Source: Thiorhodovibrio sp.
GTDB taxonomy: Bacteria; Pseudomonadota; Gammaproteobacteria; Chromatiales; Chromatiaceae
NCBI GenBank assembly: GCA_007128075.1
Contig: SKYD01000170.1
Span: forward strand, 1-11,846
DNA: 11,846 nucleotides
Direction: 5' to 3'
Shown here: positions 1-6,717 of the stretch, piece after piece
Numbering within the stretch: position 1 is the stretch's first letter
How the letters are laid out: each line of letters opens with the position of its first letter
Program-made: the position numbers and the translations under genes
The notes under the pieces: generated by a model
Databases searched by the model: none
What the model saw: only the letters and a program-made list of their open reading frames with translations
Told to the model about the DNA's origin: nothing

Positions 1-1
1 A

Positions 2-814
2 TCCTTATATGGAGCACCACAACAAAGAAAGCGGTTAATTATAATTGGCTCAAGATATGATGTTGTAAAAGCATTTTATCCCACACAAACGTACGCAGAA
101 ATTAGTTTGGATGAGTTATCTTTATTTGATTACGAATTGTTGCCACTCAATACATGTGGGGATGCACTAAATGATTTAGTGGCTCATACGGCATTTATTG
201 ACTGTGACATAGGGATAAATTCTTCAGAGTTGGATTACTCAGGATTCAGAGCTAGTTTTTCACTGAGTCCAAGCGGGGAATTTTCCCTTTGCCATACCAG
301 GAAGGTGTCAGATAAAGTTTTTGGTCATATCGGCTCTAAGCACACTGAAAAATCTATTGAGAAGTTCCGCGACACACTTCCGGGAAGTGTAGAGAAAATA
401 AGTCGTTTTTTTAAACTTTCAGAAAAAGGGCAGTGCAACACGCTAAGGGCGGGAACAGCAAGCGATAAAGGCGCGTATACTGCGCCAAGGCCAATCCATT
501 ATTCCAAACCAAGATGTATTACCGTAAGAGAGGCTGCTCGATTGCACACCTTTCCAGATTGGTTTTATTTTCATAACACTATTTGGCACGGTTTTAGAGA
601 AATTGGGAATGCAGTGATTCCATTTCTTGCTAAATCGATTGGTAAACAAATTATTAAAGCATTAGAGCTTGATTCAAGTAAATTTAAAACATATGCGCTT
701 ATTCATCAAGAAAAAGATTTGCTTGATTACAATATGGGGCAAGCATCTAAATACTGGGATACCCCTAATGATGTGATTCCAAAAAGAAAAAGATCATATA
801 GGAATGCGGCATGA
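2..814 (+). CDS. DNA (cytosine-5) methyltransferase, C-terminal part (start lies before the window)
   Basis: This is the modification enzyme of a type II restriction-modification system, transferring a methyl group from AdoMet to C5 of cytosine. The reading frame is open from base 2, so the N-terminal motifs (AdoMet-binding motif I, the PCQ catalytic loop motif IV, ENV motif VI) are outside the window. Visible here are motif VIII (GAPQQRKRLIIIG, about bases 11-49), a variable stretch of about 150 residues that should hold the target recognition domain, motif IX (RCITVREAARLHTFPDWF, from base 512) and motif X (REIGNAVIPFLAKSI, from base 596). A TTG at 107 could be taken for a start, but motif VIII upstream in the same frame shows the gene is longer. 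A 50-residue lysine-rich tail follows motif X. Its stop overlaps the start of the next gene (ATGA, 811-814), so the two are probably translationally coupled. The gene is AT-rich, unlike the core genes downstream. The family is certain; the recognition sequence cannot be read from the protein. Confidence 0.93.
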   Translation, partial: SLYGAPQQRKRLIIIGSRYDVVKAFYPTQTYAEISLDELSLFDYELLPLNTCGDALNDLVAHTAFIDCDIGINSSELDYSGFRASFSLSPSGEFSLCHTRKVSDKVFGHIGSKHTEKSIEKFRDTLPGSVEKISRFFKLSEKGQCNTLRAGTASDKGAYTAPRPIHYSKPRCITVREAARLHTFPDWFYFHNTIWHGFREIGNAVIPFLAKSIGKQIIKALELDSSKFKTYALIHQEKDLLDYNMGQASKYWDTPNDVIPKRKRSYRNAA

Positions 815-1611
815 GCAAGTATAAAAATGTCATCGAAAGGGTTTTTCTAAATAATTATAAAAAGTCGGCAATTAAGGTTTCATTTAACAGAGATGAATTG
901 GCTCAAGCGTGTGATGAGTTGGGCATTCCTCGGATTAAAAATTTAGGCGACATACCTTATTCATATAGATTTCGTAAGGATCTGCCAGACCTTATAAAGG
1001 AAGTTTGCCCTGCTAATTCCGAGTGGATAATTATCGGAACCGGAATAGGTACATATGAGTTTAGATTAGCAGCACCGGGCAAAATAGAGCCTACCCCTAA
1101 TAGGCAAAGAATTAAAGTTCCAGATGCAACACCTGAGATTGTTAGGAAATATGCTCCAGGAACTGACGAGCAAGCTCTTCTTACAAAAATTCGATATAAT
1201 CGACTTATTGATCTTTTCACAGGTTTAACTTGCTATTCAATTCAAAATCACCTTAGAACCACCATTCAGAATATAGGTCAAATCGAAATTGATGAGGTTT
1301 ATCTCGGTTTAAACAAAAAAGGTACTCATTTTATTATTCCATGTCAGGCTAAATCTCCGGGAGATAAATTTGGAATAGTTCAAGTTATACAGGACATTGA
1401 GTTTTGTAAGTCTCGCTACCAAAATGCAATTTGCAAACCAATTGCTTTGCAATTTCTAAACGAAAATGATGTCGCTATTTTAGAATTAGTAGTTGAAGAA
1501 ATTAATGGTATTTTTAATTTTTCAGTTGTTGATGAGCGGCATTATAAACTAGTAGGTAGAGATGAAATTTCGGATGAAGAAATCCGTGCAATGTCTTTGC
1601 TTGAAAAATAA
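811..1611 (+). CDS. probable type II restriction endonuclease, PD-(D/E)xK-like
   Basis: A 266-residue protein, probably the restriction partner of the methyltransferase it overlaps by 4 bases. The evidence is the coupled position plus a nuclease-like core: residues 157-165 read GQIEIDEVY, followed by two predicted strands and then IIPCQAKSPGDKFGIVQ. This puts acidic E159, D161 and E162 ahead of a Q179-A180-K181 triad, a D-x17-QxK arrangement resembling the PD-(D/E)xK fold with Gln in place of the usual acidic residue. Just before it lies a conserved-looking block (RYNRLIDLFTGLTCYSIQNH) that may contribute to DNA contact or dimerisation. I recall similar proteins annotated simply as endonuclease beside C5 methyltransferases, but cannot name a characterised isoschizomer. 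No controller (C) protein gene is visible. Base composition is strongly AT-rich, pointing to horizontal acquisition. Function as a nuclease is inference from motif and context. Confidence 0.72.
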   Translation: MSKYKNVIERVFLNNYKKSAIKVSFNRDELAQACDELGIPRIKNLGDIPYSYRFRKDLPDLIKEVCPANSEWIIIGTGIGTYEFRLAAPGKIEPTPNRQRIKVPDATPEIVRKYAPGTDEQALLTKIRYNRLIDLFTGLTCYSIQNHLRTTIQNIGQIEIDEVYLGLNKKGTHFIIPCQAKSPGDKFGIVQVIQDIEFCKSRYQNAICKPIALQFLNENDVAILELVVEEINGIFNFSVVDERHYKLVGRDEISDEEIRAMSLLEK

Positions 1612-1650
1612 AAATATAGCAAATCGCTTCCACTACACCCTATTTCCGCC

Positions 1651-1670
1651 GTTGAGCGTTTTCGTTCAAC
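1651..1670 (+). repeat. hairpin (inverted repeat) at the end of the restriction-modification island
   Basis: GTTGAGCG pairs with CGTTCAAC across a TTTT loop, giving an 8-pair stem with one G-U wobble. It starts 39 bases after the endonuclease stop. There is no run of T after it, so it is a poor intrinsic terminator. It could be a weak terminator, an operator, or a relic of the island boundary. It directly abuts the possible -35 box of the rng promoter. Confidence 0.4.
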
Positions 1671-1700
1671 TTGACCTTGCCCCATTGCATCTAATTAAGT
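1671..1700 (+). promoter_or_regulatory. possible sigma-70 promoter for rng
   Basis: TTGACC (1671-1676) matches five of six bases of the -35 consensus. A weak -10 candidate, TTAAGT (1695-1700), lies 18 bases downstream; TAATTA (1692-1697) at 15 bases is an alternative. It sits 18 bases before the rng start, in the gap between the AT-rich island and the core genes, where a promoter for rng would be needed if the island's own transcription stops. The -10 match is poor, so this is tentative. Confidence 0.3.
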
Positions 1701-1717
1701 ATCCCGTGAGTTGAGTC

Positions 1718-3172
1718 GTGAGTGAAGAAATCCTAATTAATATCACCCCGCCTGAAACCCGCGTTGCCGTCGTTGAAAATGGCGTGGTGCAGGAGATCAT
1801 CATCGAGCGGTTGTCGCGGCGCGGGCTGGTTGGCAACATCTATCGTGGACGGATTTGTCGGGTGTTGCCCGGGATGCAGGCGGCGTTTGTCGATATTGGT
1901 CTCGAACGCGCTGCCTTTCTCCATGCCTCGGATATTCTCGCCAATAACGACGAGCTACGCAGCGAGACCATCAACGAGCGGGTGCATGAGGGTGATTTGA
2001 TCGTCGTGCAGGTGGTTAAAGACCCGCTCGGCACCAAGGGGGCGCGGCTAACCACCAATATCTCGATTGCCTCGCGTTATCTGGTGTTCATGCCCAATTT
2101 CACCAATACCGGGGTGTCGCAAAAGATCGATGGCGAAGATGAACGCAGACGGTTGCGCGAGATTTTACAGCGATATGTTGAGGAACATGAAGGCGGTGGC
2201 GGCTACATTGCGCGCACTGCCGCCGAAACGGTCACCGAAGAGGCACTACACCGTGACATGACCTTTTTGGCAAAATTATGGCGCGGTATTCGCGAACGCT
2301 GCCAAATCGACAATACGATTGGTCTGATGCACGATGACTTGCCGCTGGCGCTGCGTGCTCTGCGCGATCTGGTCACGCCCGAGGTCGAGCGGGTGCGCAT
2401 CGACTCTCGCAGCACACTCGAGCGCGCCTGCACCTTTGCCAACAAATATATCCCCGAAATTGTCGAGCGCATTGAATACTATGGCGGTGAGCGACCGCTG
2501 TTTGATCTGTATGGCGTTGAGGATGAAATCCACAAGGCGCTGCATCGCAAGGTGCAGCTTAAATCCGGTGGGCATCTGGTGATCGATCAAACCGAGGCGA
2601 TGACCACCATCGATGTCAACACTGGTGCTTTTGTCGGCCATCGCAATCTCGAAGAAACGATTTTTAAGACCAATTTGGAAGCAGCACAAGGCATCTGTCG
2701 TCAACTGCGGCTGCGCAATCTCGGCGGAATTATCATCATCGATTTCATCGACATGACTGACGAGGAACACAAACGCCAAGTGTTGAGGGCGTTGGAAAAA
2801 TGTTTGGCCAGAGATCACGCCAAAACCCATATCACCGAGGTCTCGGCGCTGGGGTTGGTGGAAATGACCCGCAAACGCACCCGCGAATCACTCGAACATA
2901 TTCTGTGTCAACCCTGTCCGCATTGCGGCGGGCGTGGGTCGATGAAAACCGCTGAGACCACTTGCTATGAGATTTTTCGTGAAATTTTGCGCGAAGCGCG
3001 TCAATTTGAGGTGGAAACCCTGCTGGTGCTGGCATCGCAAGAGGTGGTTGATCGCCTGCTTGATGAAGAATCAGGGTATCTTGCCGAACTTGAGGAATTT
3101 ATCGGTCGTCCGATTCGTTTGCAGGCCGAGGCACTCTATACCCAAGAACAATATGATGTGGTGTTAATTTAA
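1718..3172 (+). CDS. rng: ribonuclease G
   Basis: RNase G is the RNase E-family endoribonuclease that matures the 5' end of 16S rRNA and takes part in mRNA turnover in the cytoplasm. The 484-residue length is close to the 489 of E. coli. The GTG start is fixed by an in-frame stop just upstream (1712-1714) and by the family N-terminus (EEILINITPPETRVAVV). The S1 RNA-binding region follows (residues about 35-115, with RVLPGMQAAFVDIGLERAAF). The DNase I-like catalytic domain carries the metal-binding aspartates D299 (TTIDVNTGAFVG) and D342 (IIIIDFIDM), 43 residues apart as in RNase E (D303 and D346). The Zn-link motif C400-P-H-C403-GGRG, used for dimer or tetramer assembly, is intact. As in RNase G generally, there is no C-terminal degradosome scaffold. 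The gene is GC-rich, in sharp contrast to the island upstream. A yhdP-like gene starts 12 bases or less downstream, so the two are probably cotranscribed. The ribosome-binding site is weak (GTGAG, 7 bases upstream). Confidence 0.97.
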   Translation: MSEEILINITPPETRVAVVENGVVQEIIIERLSRRGLVGNIYRGRICRVLPGMQAAFVDIGLERAAFLHASDILANNDELRSETINERVHEGDLIVVQVVKDPLGTKGARLTTNISIASRYLVFMPNFTNTGVSQKIDGEDERRRLREILQRYVEEHEGGGGYIARTAAETVTEEALHRDMTFLAKLWRGIRERCQIDNTIGLMHDDLPLALRALRDLVTPEVERVRIDSRSTLERACTFANKYIPEIVERIEYYGGERPLFDLYGVEDEIHKALHRKVQLKSGGHLVIDQTEAMTTIDVNTGAFVGHRNLEETIFKTNLEAAQGICRQLRLRNLGGIIIIDFIDMTDEEHKRQVLRALEKCLARDHAKTHITEVSALGLVEMTRKRTRESLEHILCQPCPHCGGRGSMKTAETTCYEIFREILREARQFEVETLLVLASQEVVDRLLDEESGYLAELEEFIGRPIRLQAEALYTQEQYDVVLI

Positions 3173-3184
3173 AATTTTTTGGAC

Positions 3185-6100
3185 ATGACTTGGCTTCACC
3201 GACTGATCATCACCAGTGCCCTGCTGTTGTTACTTGCCCGCGGGCTCACCGCGCTTGCCGCATACTTTCCTAATCAAATCCTGGCGTTAGTCAGCCAACC
3301 GTTGGGTGAGCCACTCAGTGCGCAAACCTTGGCACTGCATTTTGATGGTCGGCTGCTGCATGTCGCGGCAACTGAGCTCGCTACGACGGAGCTGGTTATC
3401 GGTGAGTTTGAGCTAACACTGGATCTGTGGGCGAGCCTGTGGACGCGCCAGCCACGCATTCGCCACCTCGGGCTTGCCGATGCCGCGCTCAATCTTAAAC
3501 GCCGTGCTGATGGCAGCTTGCAACTCAATGGTATTGATTTGCCAGCCGCACAATCTAGCGATGGACTGGGGTTTTTTCTTGAGCATGGCAGCATCGCGTT
3601 TCACAATCTGCAATTGCACTGGCAGGATCGACAGCAATCCCCGCTCAAGGTGCAACTGGTGCAAGCGATCAGCCGCCATCACCATCAGCACCATCAGCTT
3701 GCGCTGGAACTAGAAAGTCCGAGTTTGGGGATTGAAACACTGGCGCTTAAAGCCGACTTGACTGGAACACTCGACCAGCCAGAGCGCGGCGCGGGCACTG
3801 TGCAACTGGCGTTGACGCTGAATCCAGTGCGGTATCGGCTGCCGCTGCCGGTGGTCACGGCGGCGATTGCCGCCGACCGGCTTCAGCTCACCAGTTGGCA
3901 TCAGATCGAACAAGGGCAGCTAACCGCCGCCCGCACCGCACTGCATGTTGACCAGCTCCAGCTAACCACACCCAGCGGCGATTTCGCGCTGGGCGCGACC
4001 CAAGCCCAGTTGCATTGGCAGCGACAAAGCCACGGCTGGGCGATGCAATTAGCCAAGTTGCGCAGTGATGCCTTGCCGACGCTGCTCGATGGCTTGGCAT
4101 TTCAGCTCACCGCACTCAAGCCCGCCACCGCACAGAATCAACGCTATCAGTTCGCGGTGCGGCTCGACCATCCTGCGGTGACCGCGCAAGCCAGCGCGAT
4201 GTTGCTGCTGCCTGGTGGTGCGCAGAAATCACGGCTGGCGTGGACAATTTTAGTCGATTATCTCGATCTTGCCACTGTCAAATCGTGGTTTCATGCGGAT
4301 CCGCAGCACCCCGAGTGGATCCAGTGGCTCGATCAGGCACTGTTGGCTGGCACGATTCATCACGGCAACATTCACTTTGATGGAGCACGGCTTAAACTGC
4401 ACTTGCCAGTGACCAATGTCACCCTAGATTATCAACCTGCCACTGCCGATCAGCTTGGCTGGCCAGCCCTGACTGAAGCTGCGGGGTTGGTGCAGCTTGA
4501 TGAGCAAACGCTGCGCATCGAGTTAGAACACGCCAAAATCCTAAACACTCAAATTGATGCCCTGGTGGCAACCATTGCCGATGTCACCAATCCGCAAACC
4601 GTGGCAATTTCTGCACGCGGCAGCGGCCTATTTCGCGATGGGCAACGCATGCTCCGCGACACCCCGCTGGCGGAGAATGTGGGCTCACTTGGCGAGCTGC
4701 TGGCCGTTGATGGCACTATGGAAGTCGAGCTGGCATTGCAGGTGCCGTTGCTTGATCAACAGCCGCCGCTTTATCGCGGACGTTTGCGCTGGCTGGGTGA
4801 TGCCACAGTTGCTCTAGCCCCCTGGCCAGCAATCCCGCCATTGCAGTCGCTCAGTGGCCAACTGTTGTTCACGCCTGATCATGTCACCAGCAGCGAGCTG
4901 ACCGCCCAACTTGACAACACAGCAGTCGCCATCGATCTCCAACAACGCAATTCTGGCACCGCGATTCAGCTCACGGGCAGTGCCAGCGTTGCTGATTTGG
5001 CCAACCGCTGGCCACATGCTGGCTGGGCGGTGGCGCGTGGACGCAGCGATTGGCGACTCACTGTTGACTTACCGCAGGCCCCAGCCGCTGCCTTGGTGTT
5101 GCATCTGGACAGCGACCTTCAAGGTCTCGGTATTGATCTCCCCGCGCCACTGGGTAAGTCGGCCGATGCGCGCCGAATGTTGACGCTGCACAGTCAGATT
5201 GCACCCGATCAGCCATTGACCATCAGTGCTCGTTATGATCTATTCGGTGCTCGTTTCGAGCTGGCACCTGCTGCCAATGATGAATGGCAAGTCAACGCGC
5301 TGGCTCTGCACACCCACCAATTGCCCACAACTTTGCCACCGGCTGGCAGTTGGCAATTCAATGGCCATTTAACCAATCTCGCCCTCGATTCGTGGTTGGA
5401 ATGGTTGCAACAACAGCCGACAGGGGTTGCTGTCTCAGCATCCTCAGCCCTGCGCTTGCATTCCTCTACGCTGAAGCTAGATGAACTCAGCCTCGGCAAG
5501 CAAGCTTTTGGACCGACACGGATTGAACTGCACAGCGATGACCAATCACGGCTGGTGGTGGCGGTGGATTCCAAGCCCATGGCTGGAACCCTCACCGTGG
5601 CGAACAAGCCACAAGTGCCGCATCAACTGGATATTGATCATCTCGATCTGACCCCATTGCTTGCCAATCGCTCGCCCCCTGCTGCTCAGGAGCCACTGGC
5701 CATCGACCCGCACCAGCATCCTGAACACTGGCCGCCGCTTATGCTGGCAGTGCAACAACTGCGCTGGCGCGAGGTGCCGCTAGGTCAAGCACAGCTTCGT
5801 CTGCAACCAAACAGCAATGGGCTGGAGTTGACGCAGCTCAAACTCGACAATCCATTGTTGAGCCTTCAAGGGCGCGGACGGTGGACAGTTGATCGCACTG
5901 GCTATCAACAAAGCCAATTAACACTCACCGCAAGCAGTCCCAACAGCGGAGCGTTGCTCCAGGCCCTTGGCTATTATTCTGGTTTGGTGGCAAGTGCTGG
6001 CGCATTAGAGTTTGATGTCACCTGGCCAGGAGGACCGGCACAATGGTCGCTGGCGCATGCGCGCGGTCAGGTGCAGTTTGAGCTAGGCGCGGGGCGGTTG

Positions 6101-6613
6101 CTGGATGTCGAGCCGGGCATGGGGCGGATGCTGGGGATACTCAATGTGGCGGCAATTCAGCGCCGATTGCGCCTTGATTTTAGTGAGCTGATGGCTGATG
6201 GATTGGGCTTTGATCGCATCCACGGCCAGCTTGACATTGGACAGGGACAGGCCTGGATTCGCAAACTGGCGCTGCGCTCATCCACCGCAGATATTGAGAT
6301 TGGCGGTCTGACCAATCTCATCACCGAAACCTTTGATCAATCGATTATTATCACCCCAAAACTCGGCGCGGGGGTCGCTCTTGCCAGCGCTGTTGCTGGT
6401 GGTCCGCTCATCGGTGCGGCGGTGTTTGTTGCTGACAAGGTGGCCGGCGATGCGGTTAATCGCCTCAGCCGCTACCGTTATCAGGTCACAGGTCCATGGC
6501 GTTCACCACAGATTAGCCGCGTCGCACTCGACAATGGCTGGGCACTGGGCAATTTTTTTATCGACGACACCACCCCAGCAAGCCGCCGCCAGCCGTCGCT
6601 GTTTCAGCCCTGA
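3185..6613 (+). CDS. yhdP: YhdP/AsmA-like envelope protein (DUF3971 family)
   Basis: A 1142-residue inner-membrane-anchored protein of the YhdP/TamB/YdbH group. In E. coli these carry phospholipids from inner to outer membrane through a long hydrophobic groove. Visible are an N-terminal membrane anchor (residues about 4-26), then about 1000 residues of repetitive beta-rich sequence in Q/L/D-rich blocks as in AsmA-like proteins, and a characteristic C-terminal block (LGAGRLLDVEPGMGRMLGIL, then LRLDFSELMADGLGFDRIHG, then KLGAGVALASAVAGGPLIGA) that identifies YhdP rather than another AsmA relative. It is slightly shorter than E. coli YhdP (about 1266). Position after rng is the usual gammaproteobacterial arrangement. 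The start is uncertain: ATG 3185 is chosen because it directly precedes the anchor; an in-frame TTG at 3179 would add two residues. Neither has a clear Shine-Dalgarno site, so translation may depend on rng. An odd histidine cluster (HHHQHH, residues 165-170) lies in the predicted periplasmic part. Confidence 0.92.
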   Translation: MTWLHRLIITSALLLLLARGLTALAAYFPNQILALVSQPLGEPLSAQTLALHFDGRLLHVAATELATTELVIGEFELTLDLWASLWTRQPRIRHLGLADAALNLKRRADGSLQLNGIDLPAAQSSDGLGFFLEHGSIAFHNLQLHWQDRQQSPLKVQLVQAISRHHHQHHQLALELESPSLGIETLALKADLTGTLDQPERGAGTVQLALTLNPVRYRLPLPVVTAAIAADRLQLTSWHQIEQGQLTAARTALHVDQLQLTTPSGDFALGATQAQLHWQRQSHGWAMQLAKLRSDALPTLLDGLAFQLTALKPATAQNQRYQFAVRLDHPAVTAQASAMLLLPGGAQKSRLAWTILVDYLDLATVKSWFHADPQHPEWIQWLDQALLAGTIHHGNIHFDGARLKLHLPVTNVTLDYQPATADQLGWPALTEAAGLVQLDEQTLRIELEHAKILNTQIDALVATIADVTNPQTVAISARGSGLFRDGQRMLRDTPLAENVGSLGELLAVDGTMEVELALQVPLLDQQPPLYRGRLRWLGDATVALAPWPAIPPLQSLSGQLLFTPDHVTSSELTAQLDNTAVAIDLQQRNSGTAIQLTGSASVADLANRWPHAGWAVARGRSDWRLTVDLPQAPAAALVLHLDSDLQGLGIDLPAPLGKSADARRMLTLHSQIAPDQPLTISARYDLFGARFELAPAANDEWQVNALALHTHQLPTTLPPAGSWQFNGHLTNLALDSWLEWLQQQPTGVAVSASSALRLHSSTLKLDELSLGKQAFGPTRIELHSDDQSRLVVAVDSKPMAGTLTVANKPQVPHQLDIDHLDLTPLLANRSPPAAQEPLAIDPHQHPEHWPPLMLAVQQLRWREVPLGQAQLRLQPNSNGLELTQLKLDNPLLSLQGRGRWTVDRTGYQQSQLTLTASSPNSGALLQALGYYSGLVASAGALEFDVTWPGGPAQWSLAHARGQVQFELGAGRLLDVEPGMGRMLGILNVAAIQRRLRLDFSELMADGLGFDRIHGQLDIGQGQAWIRKLALRSSTADIEIGGLTNLITETFDQSIIITPKLGAGVALASAVAGGPLIGAAVFVADKVAGDAVNRLSRYRYQVTGPWRSPQISRVALDNGWALGNFFIDDTTPASRRQPSLFQP

Positions 6614-6623
6614 GAGTGGCTAC

Positions 6624-6638
6624 GCCCTAATACAGGGC
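6624..6638 (+). terminator. weak hairpin after yhdP, possible terminator
   Basis: GCCCT and AGGGC form a 5-pair stem with an AATAC loop, 10 bases after the yhdP stop. A competing pairing of GGGC (6635-6638) with GCCC (6645-6648) is also possible. No T-run follows, so termination here would be inefficient. Reported because it separates the rng-yhdP unit from the next gene. Confidence 0.25.
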
Positions 6639-6717
6639 AACGCTGCCCGATGATGGTGCATTGATTGGCCAATATGTGGCACAATCGCCCGCCAATAATC
6701 AGCACGATTGTTGCATC

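Noticed and set aside
107..814. Complete 235-residue gene starting at TTG 107
   Set aside because: The frame stays open to base 2, and the upstream codons encode methyltransferase motif VIII, so the gene is a fragment of a longer one.
2276..2830. 184-codon open frame on the minus strand inside rng
   Set aside because: It is antisense to the conserved RNase G catalytic domain, and its translation has no domain-like pattern; long antisense frames are common in GC-rich genes.
6664..6690. ATTGGCCAAT palindrome and a TGGCAC that resembles a sigma-54 -24 box
   Set aside because: No GC-type -12 element follows the TGGCAC at the required spacing, and a 10-base palindrome alone is not enough.
6661..6717. 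TTG start of the Cache-CheW gene at 6661
   Set aside because: There is no ribosome-binding site, the extra residues show no pattern, and ATG codons at 6718 and 6763 are better; it cannot be fully excluded.
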